The position numbers and the translations under genes are program-made. Shown piece by piece: positions 26,952 through 35,072 of a DNA stretch of 43,103 nucleotides (within the stretch, counting starts at the first letter, position 1; the number at the start of each line of letters is the position of its first letter). The DNA is from Deltaproteobacteria bacterium (GTDB taxonomy: Bacteria > Desulfobacterota > Desulfovibrionia > Desulfovibrionales > Desulfovibrionaceae). The stretch lies in assembly GCA_031264465.1 (NCBI GenBank), contig JAISDX010000148.1:1-43103 (forward strand), in the 5' to 3' direction. Under the pieces are notes generated by a model. It searched no databases. It saw only the letters and a program-made list of their open reading frames with translations, and was not told the DNA's origin.

Positions 26952-29030
26952 GTGTCCAGACAAGCCCCTTTGTCCAAATATCGCAATTTTGGCATCATGG
27001 CCCATATTGACGCCGGCAAAACCACCACTACCGAGCGTATTCTCTATTATACCGGCGTGTCCCACAAGCTGGGCGAAACCCACGAAGGCCAGGCCACAAT
27101 GGACTGGATGGAGCAGGAACAGGAACGCGGCATTACCATTACCTCCGCCGCCACCACCTGCTTCTGGAAAGAACACCGCCTGAACATCATCGACACCCCC
27201 GGCCACGTGGACTTCACCATGGAAGTTGAGCGAAGCCTGCGCGTGCTCGACGGAGCCGTGGCCGTGTTCGACGCCGTGGCCGGCGTTGAACCCCAGTCTG
27301 AAACCGTGTGGCGCCAGGCCGACCGCTACGGCGTGCCGCGCATTTGTTTTGTCAACAAGATGGACCGCATCGGCGCCAACTTCGAGCGCTGCGTCGAGAT
27401 GATCAGGGACCGCCTGAAAGCCAAGCCCATTCCGTTGCAGATTCCCATCGGCAGCGAAGACAAGTTTGAAGGCGTGGTCGACCTGGTCACCGGCAAAGCC
27501 ACTTTCTTCGACAAGGAAAGCAAGGGCGCGGAATTTACCGTCACCGACGTTCCGGACAACCTCAAGGACCAGTACGAGCTCATGCACGCCGAAATGCTGG
27601 ACGCCGTGGCCGAAGAGGACGAAGCGCTGCTGGAAAAGTACCTGAGCGGCGAAACCCTCACCGAAGACGAAATTCACTCCTGCGTGCGCAAGGCCACCAT
27701 TGCCCGCAACATCGTTCCCGTGGTCTGCGGCTCGGCCTTCCGCAACATGGGCGTGCAGCCGCTCCTGGACGCCGTGGTCGAATACCTGCCCTCGCCGCTT
27801 GACATCGAGCAGATGACCGGCACCGACCCGGACGACCCGGAAAAGGAAATCGTCTGTCATTCCGACGACAAGGAACCCTTGGCCGGCCTGATTTTCAAAC
27901 TCTTTTCCGACCCGTACATCGGACACCTTTCGTTCTTCCGCATTTACTCCGGCACCATCGAGTCGGGCCAGACCGTTCTTAACGCCAACACCGGCAAGAA
28001 AGAGCGCGTCGGGCGCCTGCTGCAGATGCACGCCAACAAGCGTGAGGAAATCAAATGGGCCGGCGCCGGCGACATCGTCGCCCTGGTGGGCCTGAAGCAG
28101 GTTTCCACCGGCGACACGCTCTGCGCCATGGACCGCCCGGTGCATTTGGAATCGCTGGACGTGCCGGAACCGGTTATTGAAGTGGCCATCGAGCCCAAGA
28201 CCAAGGCCGACCGCGACGCCCTCTCCGCCGCCCTGAACAAGCTGGCCAAGGAAGACCCCTCTTTCCGCGTGAAGGGCGATGAAGAAACCAACCAGACCCT
28301 GATCGCCGGCATGGGCGAACTGCACCTGGAAATCATTGTCGACCGCCTGCTGCGTGAATTCAACGTAAACGCCAACGTGGGCAAGCCCCAGGTGGCCTAC
28401 CGCGAAACCATCACCAAGCCGTCCAAAGAAGACATGAAGTACGCCAAGCAGTCCGGCGGACGCGGCCAGTACGGCCACGTGGTGATCGAAGTCGAACCGA
28501 ACCCGGAAAACGGCTACGCTTTCGAAAACGGCATTGTCGGCGGCGTCATTCCCAAAGAATACATCCCGGCCGTGGACAAGGGCATGCAGGACGCGCTCAA
28601 GAGCGGCGTCATGGCCGGCTTCCCGGTGGTTGACCTTAAGGTCAGGCTGGTGTTCGGCTCCTACCACGAAGTGGACTCTTCGGAACAGGCCTTCTACATC
28701 GCCGGCTCCATGGCCATCAAGGAAGCCATGCGCAAAGCCTCCCCGGTGTTGCTCGAACCGATCATGGACGTGGAAGTGGTCACCCCGGACGACTACGTGG
28801 GCGAAGTTATGGGCGACCTGAACGGCCGCCGCGGCCGCGTGCAGAACATGGAAGCCCGCGCCGGCTCCCAGGTGGTGCGCGCCCAAGTGCCGCTTTCCGA
28901 AATGTTCGGCTACGCCACCGACCTGCGCTCCAAAACCCAGGGCCGCGCCAACTTCACCATGCAGTTCCACCACTACGAACGTGTCCCGGCCCAGATTGCC
29001 GAGGAAGTTGTCAAGAAGCGCACAGCTTAA
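26952..29030 (+). CDS. fusA: Elongation factor G
   Basis: 692 residues, normal for bacterial EF-G. The GTG start is supported by CAGGAG 8 bases upstream and by the usual beginning [20 protein letters not shown]1 is [15 protein letters not shown], the switch II region is [11 protein letters not shown], and G4 is NKMD. Domains II-V follow, with [28 protein letters not shown] and the C-terminal [30 protein letters not shown] catalyses GTP-driven translocation. It is the third gene of the str operon; tuf and S10-operon genes do not follow. Confidence 0.97.
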   Translation: MSRQAPLSKYRNFGIMAHIDAGKTTTTERILYYTGVSHKLGETHEGQATMDWMEQEQERGITITSAATTCFWKEHRLNIIDTPGHVDFTMEVERSLRVLDGAVAVFDAVAGVEPQSETVWRQADRYGVPRICFVNKMDRIGANFERCVEMIRDRLKAKPIPLQIPIGSEDKFEGVVDLVTGKATFFDKESKGAEFTVTDVPDNLKDQYELMHAEMLDAVAEEDEALLEKYLSGETLTEDEIHSCVRKATIARNIVPVVCGSAFRNMGVQPLLDAVVEYLPSPLDIEQMTGTDPDDPEKEIVCHSDDKEPLAGLIFKLFSDPYIGHLSFFRIYSGTIESGQTVLNANTGKKERVGRLLQMHANKREEIKWAGAGDIVALVGLKQVSTGDTLCAMDRPVHLESLDVPEPVIEVAIEPKTKADRDALSAALNKLAKEDPSFRVKGDEETNQTLIAGMGELHLEIIVDRLLREFNVNANVGKPQVAYRETITKPSKEDMKYAKQSGGRGQYGHVVIEVEPNPENGYAFENGIVGGVIPKEYIPAVDKGMQDALKSGVMAGFPVVDLKVRLVFGSYHEVDSSEQAFYIAGSMAIKEAMRKASPVLLEPIMDVEVVTPDDYVGEVMGDLNGRRGRVQNMEARAGSQVVRAQVPLSEMFGYATDLRSKTQGRANFTMQFHHYERVPAQIAEEVVKKRTA

Positions 29031-29053
29031 GCGCTGCGCCATACCCAAGCTAT

Positions 29054-29087
29054 AAAGCGGGCGGTCCGAAAGGGCGCCCGCTTTTTT
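29054..29087 (+). terminator. Intrinsic terminator of the str operon
   Basis: AGCGGGCG (29056-29063) pairs with CGCCCGCT (29075-29082), extended by AA-TT, and is followed by a T-run (29082-29087). It ends rpsL-rpsG-fusA just before the convergent VKOR-like gene. Confidence 0.85.
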
Positions 29088-29118
29088 ATGACCACTATTC
29101 CCCGGCTCTCAAAAGACC

Positions 29119-30246
29119 TCAGTCTGAGGTATCCGAAGGGGCGCAGGGTTCGGCCCGACCCGGGCCGCAGTCCAGGGTGTGGTCCAGGAGTTCGGCCGGC
29201 AAATCCGGCAGCCTGGGGACAATGGCGTCGGCCTCTTCAGCCGGGGGCTGGTCCGGAGCGGGGGCCACGGGAGCGGGCGGCGCAGGGATTGCGGGAATGG
29301 CCGGAGCCTGATCAGCTTCTTGCGGAACCGGGGCGGCTTCGCGCGGCGGCAGGACCGGTACCGTTTCAAGCGGGATTACGGGAGTCGGGTGGACTTGGGG
29401 CTTGGCCCAGTTGGCCGGCAGGCCTTCAAACATGATTACCGGCACGGCATCGTAACCCAGGCGGCTCAAACGGGCCTGGTTGCGCATGGTGGAAAAGCGC
29501 AGCCGCAGTTCCTGCCAGAAAGACAGAACCGGGGCCTGGTAAGTGCCGGCCAGGCGCTGTTCGGCCATGTCCTCCAGAGCGGCGGCCAGCCCCTGGCCGG
29601 ATGCCAGGCGCTGTTCCAGGTCGGCAATCATGGCCAGGTCGTCTTCGTTCTCGGCCACGGCGTAAAAGCTGGCCGCCTTGTCGAACGCGCGCGCGGCGTG
29701 CAGGCAGGACGGGCAGGACGGGGAAATATAGACCGAAACCGGGCTGTTCGGGTTGGCCAGGAGCAGGCGCGGCGCCATAACCTCGTTCAGCACCGGCCCC
29801 AGGTTCAGCAGGAAAAGCAGCAGCCAGAGCCCACCCATCAACCCGGCGAAAATGCGGCGCGGCACCACCAGAGTGGTGAACTTGGAGCGCAGGGCTATCC
29901 AGGAACAGAACAGCAGCAGGGCCAGAATCAGGCAGTTGGTGCAGGGAGCCAGAAACAACATCACCAGAAGGAACAGGCAGTCGCCCAGCAGGAAGAACAG
30001 CGCCACCAGCGCGGCCAAGGTACGCAGCCGGAGCAGCGCCAACAGGGTCATCAGCCCGAACAGGGCCGTGGCCGCCCACCAGGGGGAAATGCCGAAAATA
30101 CGCACATTTTCCACTACCTGGCAGCCGCTGGTGATGCAGACGAGTTCCGTCCCGATTCCCAGGGACATGAAAATACACCAGCCCAGGCCCAATAACGAAA
30201 AAATCAACCCCGGCACCGGAATGCTCAAAGATCTGCCGAACAACAT
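29119..30246 (-). CDS. VKOR-like membrane protein with a thioredoxin-like domain
   Basis: 375 residues. The first 160 hold about five membrane helices with cysteines placed as in vitamin K epoxide reductase homologues: a loop pair Cys37/Cys42 (CITSGC) and a Cys-X2-Cys pair Cys102/Cys105 (PCTNC). Then comes a periplasmic segment with SPSCPSC (Cys178/Cys181) in VSVYISPSCPSCLHAARAF, a thioredoxin/DsbA-like active site. Such fusions recycle a quinone-linked electron relay to form disulfides in exported proteins. The tail (about residues 285-375) is Pro/Ala-rich and has two extra cysteines near its end (DCGPGRAEPC). AAGGAG precedes the ATG. VKOR assignment is from Cys placement and topology, so moderate confidence; it might be another disulfide-exchange membrane family. 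Confidence 0.6.
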   Translation of the reverse strand: MLFGRSLSIPVPGLIFSLLGLGWCIFMSLGIGTELVCITSGCQVVENVRIFGISPWWAATALFGLMTLLALLRLRTLAALVALFFLLGDCLFLLVMLFLAPCTNCLILALLLFCSWIALRSKFTTLVVPRRIFAGLMGGLWLLLFLLNLGPVLNEVMAPRLLLANPNSPVSVYISPSCPSCLHAARAFDKAASFYAVAENEDDLAMIADLEQRLASGQGLAAALEDMAEQRLAGTYQAPVLSFWQELRLRFSTMRNQARLSRLGYDAVPVIMFEGLPANWAKPQVHPTPVIPLETVPVLPPREAAPVPQEADQAPAIPAIPAPPAPVAPAPDQPPAEEADAIVPRLPDLPAELLDHTLDCGPGRAEPCAPSDTSD

Positions 30247-30422
30247 TTCGCGCTCCTTATCTGGAGTGCCCCGGCCAACACAGGCTCAAAGGCAGCCCGA
30301 ACCGCGGCAGGTAAGTAGTTTGCTCCGCCCGCCCGCGCCGCTGCGCCAAAAGAGCGCGACGCCTGACGAACCCGATTAGAATAACTTTTTCCCCGGCTGG
30401 AAACAAGGGAAATCGCCTGACC

Positions 30423-32495
30423 TTACATCCAGTGCTTTCTGGAAAGATAGCGCCAGAGGATCAGGCAGATCACCGCCGTGACGGCGCTGATAAGGATGGC
30501 GGCCCAGGGGCTTTCCTGCAGGGGCAGCCCCACGTTCATGCCGTAAAAGCCCACAATGACCATGGGCACGGTCAAAATAAGGGTGATGGCGGCCAAAAAA
30601 CGCATGGCCATGCTCATGTTGTTGGAAATGAGCGCGCCGGCGGTCTCGTTGATGGTGCTGATAATCTGGATGTATATCCCGGCCATGTCGGCGGCCTGGC
30701 GGCATTCGGTGGCCGCGTCGTCCAAAATTTCCCGTTCCGCCTTCTGCTCCGGCTTGAGGAAGCCCGCGGTGGCCTGCATTTTTTCCAGAAGCGCGTAGTT
30801 GCCCTTGAGTGAAGTGGCGAAATAGACCAGGGCTTTTTCGATCTGCATCATGGCGGCCAGGTCTTCGTTGCGCATGCTGCGGTGGACGGCCTGCTCCACT
30901 TTTTCGGTCATGGCGTAAAGTTCCTGCAGGTAGGTGATGTACAGGGCGCAGGCCCGGAACAGGATGCTCAGGGCGGCCGTCAGGCCGGAATCGGGCGCCG
31001 GGCCGTGCGTCTTGGCGTCCAGGAGCGAGCGGATCAGGTCGGCCCGGCCGCACACGGCCACGGTGGCCGTGGGGGCCAGAATCAGCCCCAGCGACACGGT
31101 GCGGTAAGGAGACTTGTCGATCAACCCGGTGCGGTAGGGCACCCGGAAGACGATCAGGGTAACGCCCTGCTCCGTGACCATGTACGGCCGCTCCGAGGGG
31201 TCCAGGCTGTCCGTGAGATGGTCCATGGGAATACCGAAACGGCTGGAAACCTGTTCCAGTTCTTCCGGAGTGGGGGCGGAAAGGCTGACCAGGCACCCGG
31301 CCTCGTGCGCCTCCACGGGAGTTACGCCGCCTTTTTTCGCGTTGCCGTTGCCGGGGCCTGACGGACCGCTCCCGCCCAGGCGCAGATATTCAAGCATGCC
31401 CCCTCCCTTGCGCATCTCCATGATGTTTTCAAAAACCAGTTCCGGCGTGATGCCGTTCATGCACCCGCCGTCGCCCGGGCAGGCGTCCCCGCCGTGCAGC
31501 GAACAGGGGCGGCAGGGCATATTCAGCTCCAACACCTTATTTTTGCCTTCCGGCGGGTAAAACCCCCACTCGCGGGTGGTGGGCCCGAACAGGGCCAGCA
31601 CCGGCAGCCCCACCCCCACCCCCAGATGCATAGGGCCGGAGTCGCCGGTCACCAGCACCGAGCCGCGCTCCAGAATGGCGCAAAGCTCGCGCAGGCTGGT
31701 GGCATTGGAAAAGTCACGCGCGTCTGGAGCAGCGCCCGGAACGTACAGGCCGGGCAAAGGTTCCCCCTGCCCCACCACCAGAAAATTCAGGCCGTGCCGC
31801 TCAAGCTTCAGAATAAGCTCGCGCCAGTACGCGGCCGGCCATTCCTTGCGCGAGTGGGTGGCATAAGGGTGCAGAATGACCAGCCCCTTTTCCCCGTTCG
31901 GAAAAATGCGCGCCAGCCGCCGGCCGGCTTCTTCGCGTTCCTGAGCGCTCAGATAAATTTTCGGCGCCAGGGCCGGGGCTGGCGGCGCGGCGCTTTCCAC
32001 GGCCAGGGCGTAGCGTTGCGGCACATTGAAGCGGCGCAGCCTTTCCGAGCAGCCCCGGCCTTTGCAACGCAAAAACAACCTGCGGCGCAAGGAAAATTTG
32101 GGGTAACGCCGCACCCGCCCCTGCCAGAGCAAGGCGAGCAGGCGCGAGCGCAAACTGGCGTGCAGATCCAGAAGTTCCTGCCCGGCAAAACGCCGGGCCA
32201 GTTCTTTGAAGGAGGAAGCGGCGTTTTTCAGGTCCGCCGCCGTCAGGCCGACAACTTCGTCCACGGCCGGGTGGTTAAGGAACAGGGGCGCGTATTGTTG
32301 CCTGGTCAGCACGGTAAAGCGCCAGCCGTGCTCCCGCGCCCAGTAATCCAGCACGCCGGTCAGCAGGGCCACATCGCCCAGGGCGCTCAGGCGGCAAACC
32401 ACTTTGCGCGTTTGGGGAATCTCCTGGCGGCTGTCCGGCAAAACCGCCGCCCTTGTAACCGCCTGACGGGTATTGTTCGAAAAGTTGTCGGGCAT
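30423..32495 (-). CDS. Fusion of GT9 heptosyltransferase-like enzyme and CorA magnesium/cobalt channel
   Basis: 690 residues in one uninterrupted frame. Residues 1-366 are a glycosyltransferase family 9 (ADP-heptose:LPS heptosyltransferase type) enzyme: RLSALGDVALLTGVL, LVTGDSGPMHLGVGVGLPVLALFGPTTREW, and the CRPCSLHGGDACPGDGGCM cysteine segment. From Met367 (at 31397) a complete 324-residue CorA begins (MLEYLRL), with SLDPSERPYMV, a long helical stalk, and the YGMNV signature at residues 651-655 in the first of two membrane helices. CorA takes up Mg2+ as a pentamer; GT9 adds sugars to LPS core. The join has no linker. The first part ends where GT9 enzymes normally end. Two adjacent genes may have lost the stop codon between them, or a sequencing error may be involved. 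Confidence 0.8.
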   Translation of the reverse strand: MPDNFSNNTRQAVTRAAVLPDSRQEIPQTRKVVCRLSALGDVALLTGVLDYWAREHGWRFTVLTRQQYAPLFLNHPAVDEVVGLTAADLKNAASSFKELARRFAGQELLDLHASLRSRLLALLWQGRVRRYPKFSLRRRLFLRCKGRGCSERLRRFNVPQRYALAVESAAPPAPALAPKIYLSAQEREEAGRRLARIFPNGEKGLVILHPYATHSRKEWPAAYWRELILKLERHGLNFLVVGQGEPLPGLYVPGAAPDARDFSNATSLRELCAILERGSVLVTGDSGPMHLGVGVGLPVLALFGPTTREWGFYPPEGKNKVLELNMPCRPCSLHGGDACPGDGGCMNGITPELVFENIMEMRKGGGMLEYLRLGGSGPSGPGNGNAKKGGVTPVEAHEAGCLVSLSAPTPEELEQVSSRFGIPMDHLTDSLDPSERPYMVTEQGVTLIVFRVPYRTGLIDKSPYRTVSLGLILAPTATVAVCGRADLIRSLLDAKTHGPAPDSGLTAALSILFRACALYITYLQELYAMTEKVEQAVHRSMRNEDLAAMMQIEKALVYFATSLKGNYALLEKMQATAGFLKPEQKAEREILDDAATECRQAADMAGIYIQIISTINETAGALISNNMSMAMRFLAAITLILTVPMVIVGFYGMNVGLPLQESPWAAILISAVTAVICLILWRYLSRKHWM
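31398..31409 (-). promoter_or_regulatory. Internal ribosome-binding site before the CorA part
   Basis: On the minus strand AAGGGAGGGGG followed by C lies immediately before the in-frame ATG at 31395-31397, which is where a normal CorA protein begins. This strong Shine-Dalgarno-like sequence within the fusion suggests that CorA is, or was, translated separately. Confidence 0.55.
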
Positions 32496-32584
32496 GATGA
32501 TTATATAGCAGGTTTCTATTTATTTTAAAGCTTCTTGCCTGTATAAAGTAGGTATTGATACAGGAGCAGATACGCCGTATTCAC

Positions 32585-33748
32585 ATGAGTTCTTCAACAA
32601 AACCAGCTTTATCCGACCCCGGGCATATGGAGCAGCCCCAGCATCTGCACCGAAGCACGCGCCTGACCCTGCTTTCCGTCGGCCTGCTGCTGGTGATGCA
32701 GGCCATAGGCCTCGGCTTTTATATTTTCACCAGGCTTGCGGAATCAAGCCTGCGCGCAAATTACGGCCTGAGCCTGTGGAGCGTGATTTCGCTCCTGGCC
32801 GGCTTCTGGCTAGTCATACGGGCTTGGCAGTCTTCCGGCAAGGAAAATGTTGGACAGCCGATCCTGCGCAAGGACGCTCTCGGCCGGGTAAGCGCAAACC
32901 TCACCCTGGCCACGCTCGGCGCGACCATGCAGGAAGGCCTGGCGCTCCTGCGCGACGGGAAAATCATCTACGCCAACAACTCCCTGAACTACCTCCTGGG
33001 CACCCAGGAGGAAGACTTGCTGGACACGGACATTTACCAGCACATCCACCCGGAAGACGCCGGCCTGCTCGACTTGCAGCCCATGCCCGCGCCCGGCCAC
33101 GGCAACCCGGGTGGCCAGGCCCTGCCCCCCGAAGGCCCGCCGGCCGCCCTGCCCCTGCCCCGGCGCTGCACCCTGCGCATGGCCACCAGCCTGGGCGATC
33201 ACCGCTGGGTGATTTGCAACGTGCACAATATCTACTGGGAAAACGCGCCGGCCACCATGATCTTCTTCGAAAATCTCGGGCCGCTGAAGCAGGCCCAGCG
33301 TTCACTCCAGGAAAGGGAGCAGGAGTCGCGCATCCTGCTGGAACGCACGCCTCTGGCCATTGCGGTCTTCGACGCGGTCGGGCAGATGAAAATAGCCAAC
33401 AGCCTGTGGTATTCGTTCTGGAGCAACGTCACCGGCCCCTCGCCGCGCGGCTTCAACATCCTTACCGAGCCGCTCCTGCCCAGGCCGGACCTGACGCGCG
33501 CCATCGAACAGGCTTTCGCCAAAATCCCGAGCGCGGTCAAGAACCTGGAGCACAGCACCCCTTGGGGTGAGACGCGCTGGTTCGATTTGGGCTTCCACCC
33601 CATGCTTTCGCCCACCAATAACATCATGGGCGTAATCATGGTGCAGCAGGACATTACCGACATGACCCGCTCCACCCGCCGTCAGCTCGAACTGGGCGCG
33701 CAACTGGCCGAAGCGCTGCGGCAGCTCCGCGAACGAAAATTAAATTAG
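32585..33748 (+). CDS. Membrane protein with two PAS domains, no output domain
   Basis: 387 residues from ATG 32585; an in-frame TTG at 32555 is an alternative start. Two membrane helices (about residues 28-49 and 61-79) precede a short cytoplasmic linker. PAS domain 1 spans about residues 100-240 (TMQEGLALLRDGKIIYANNSLNYLLG, HPEDAGLLDL) and contains a Pro/Gly-rich insert. PAS domain 2 spans about 245-365 (LLERTPLAIAVFDAVGQMKIANSLWYSFW, PTNNIMGVIMVQQDITDMTRS). The C-terminus ends in a coiled helix STRRQLELGAQLAEALRQLRE, typical of the linker into a histidine kinase, yet the frame stops there. No kinase, GGDEF or HTH is visible. Role as a signal receptor is inferred. Confidence 0.75.
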   Translation: MSSSTKPALSDPGHMEQPQHLHRSTRLTLLSVGLLLVMQAIGLGFYIFTRLAESSLRANYGLSLWSVISLLAGFWLVIRAWQSSGKENVGQPILRKDALGRVSANLTLATLGATMQEGLALLRDGKIIYANNSLNYLLGTQEEDLLDTDIYQHIHPEDAGLLDLQPMPAPGHGNPGGQALPPEGPPAALPLPRRCTLRMATSLGDHRWVICNVHNIYWENAPATMIFFENLGPLKQAQRSLQEREQESRILLERTPLAIAVFDAVGQMKIANSLWYSFWSNVTGPSPRGFNILTEPLLPRPDLTRAIEQAFAKIPSAVKNLEHSTPWGETRWFDLGFHPMLSPTNNIMGVIMVQQDITDMTRSTRRQLELGAQLAEALRQLRERKLN

Positions 33749-33790
33749 GGGCTGTTTCCCAGGAAACGCCGCTTAATTGTGTTTCCCGAG

Positions 33791-34420
33791 TTATTCAAGA
33801 ATGGAAAAACCGGCGGCCCGGATAGCCGCGATACCGACGGCGCCGGGGCGCCGTATTTTTACCAGGCCGCCCACGGTTTCCACTATGGTCGAGGGAAGCC
33901 CCCCGGCCGGCTCGGGTCCGTCCAGCACCACGCCGCCCCGGGCGGCCAGCAGAAGCCAGGGCTCCAGTTCCGAGGCGCTCCTGGCGGCCGGCTGCCCGTT
34001 CAAGTTGGCGCTTGAAGAAACCAGCGGCCGCCCGGCCATTTTGCTCAGGGCCGCGGCCACGGGGTGGGAGGAAAGGCGCACCGCCACCTGGCCGGTGCCG
34101 GCGCTCAGAGCCACCGGCAACGAGGAAAGGGCCGGGAACAGAATGGTCAGAGGGCCGGGCCAGAACGCCCCGGCCAAATCCAGCGACAAGCTGCCGCCGC
34201 CCCCTGCGCTCACGTTGGTCAAAAGCCGCAACTGCTCCGTATGACCAATGATCACCGGCAGGGCCGAGCCGTAAGGCCGGCGCTTGGCTTCGTAAACTCC
34301 GTTAACGGCGGCCGGGTTGAGGGCGTCGCCCCCCAGAGCGTAAAAAGTCTCGGTGGGGTAGAGCAGGAGCTTCCCTTCCCGAATGGCGGCCACAGCCTCC
34401 TCTTGACTCACGCTGTTCAT
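33791..34420 (-). CDS. Sua5/YciO/YrdC family protein (probable threonylcarbamoyl-AMP synthase)
   Basis: 209 residues from ATG 34420. Members make threonylcarbamoyl-AMP from threonine, bicarbonate and ATP for the t6A modification at tRNA position 37. The family pattern is clear: LLYPTETFYALGGDALN, VYEAKRRPYGSALPVIIG, FWPGPLTILFPAL, VAVRLSSHPVAAALSKMAGRPLVSSSANLNGQPAA and a C-terminal PSTIVETVGGLVKIRRPGAV. The KRR segment and S-S-S-A-N motif place it with YrdC. I chose 34420 because the residues before it (MLWCTMARFVATLPN) do not fit the family; no ribosome-binding site is clear at any candidate. It diverges from rlmH. Confidence 0.85.
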   Translation of the reverse strand: MNSVSQEEAVAAIREGKLLLYPTETFYALGGDALNPAAVNGVYEAKRRPYGSALPVIIGHTEQLRLLTNVSAGGGGSLSLDLAGAFWPGPLTILFPALSSLPVALSAGTGQVAVRLSSHPVAAALSKMAGRPLVSSSANLNGQPAARSASELEPWLLLAARGGVVLDGPEPAGGLPSTIVETVGGLVKIRRPGAVGIAAIRAAGFSILE

Positions 34421-34496
34421 GTTTGGCAAAGTAGCAACAAATCTTGCCATTGTACACCACAACAATTATCCCCGCCGGACGCCCGGCGCACCTGAT

Positions 34497-34973
34497 ATGG
34501 CGAAATGCATCATTCTCTCGGTCGGCCGGCTGAAAATCCCCTTCTGGAGGGAAGCGGCCGACTATTACCGCAAAAAGCTGCGCCACACCTGGAAAGTTGA
34601 AGAAATACAAGTGCGCGACGGCGACGCCGCCCTAGGACCGGACGAGCGCAAACGCCAGGAAGGGGTGCGGCTCCTGACCGCCCTGCCGCCGGCCTCCAGC
34701 GGGGCCGTGCACATTTGCCTGGACGAGTATGGCCGGGAAATCAGCTCGCAAGACCTGGCCGGCCTGCTCCAGGAGTGTCAGATGGAAACCCGCGTCCCCT
34801 GTTTTATCATCGGCGGCGCCTACGGGCTAAGCGCCGAAGTGTTGCAGCGCGCGCACCGACGCCTCAGCCTGAGCAAACTGACTTTTACCCACGAACTGGC
34901 CCAGGCCCTGCTTTGGGAGCAGCTCTACCGGGCGGATTCAATTTTGCGTAATACCGGCTATCACCATGAATGA
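34497..34973 (+). CDS. rlmH: 23S rRNA (pseudouridine1915-N3)-methyltransferase RlmH
   Basis: 158 residues, standard for this SPOUT enzyme, which methylates Psi1915 in helix 69 of 23S rRNA in assembled 70S ribosomes. The start is set at 34497, where MAKCIILSVGRLKIPFW begins; longer starts add unrelated residues. Conserved features: EEIQVRDGDAAL, ALPPASSGAVHICLDEYGREISSQDLAGLL, the SAM-binding knot FIIGGAYGLSAEVLQRAHRRLSLSKLTFTHELAQALLWEQLYRADSILRNTGYHH, ending as in RlmH. It stands divergent from the Sua5-family gene and is convergent with the flavoprotein gene. Confidence 0.95.
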   Translation: MAKCIILSVGRLKIPFWREAADYYRKKLRHTWKVEEIQVRDGDAALGPDERKRQEGVRLLTALPPASSGAVHICLDEYGREISSQDLAGLLQECQMETRVPCFIIGGAYGLSAEVLQRAHRRLSLSKLTFTHELAQALLWEQLYRADSILRNTGYHHE

Positions 34974-35021
34974 TTTCCGCACCACCATTGACCAGGGAAA
35001 ACCGGGAATATAGCTGGTCCC

Positions 35022-35057
35022 GAAAATCAGAGCGCGGGGTTCGCCCCGCGCCCTGAT
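35022..35057 (-). terminator. Intrinsic terminator of the CO dehydrogenase operon
   Basis: The arms ATCAG-N-GCGCGGGG and CCCCGCGC-N-CTGAT (35026-35057) pair with one mismatch and a TTCG loop. On the minus strand the stem is followed by TTTTC. It ends cooS-cooF-oxidoreductase, and on the other strand may also stop rlmH transcription. Confidence 0.75.
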
Positions 35058-35072
35058 TCCTGCATGGCCTGT

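Noticed and set aside
26757-29048. 763-codon minus-strand open frame opposite fusA
   Set aside because: It is the antisense shadow of a highly conserved gene in GC-rich DNA; its translation is His/Ala/Gly-rich and matches no family.
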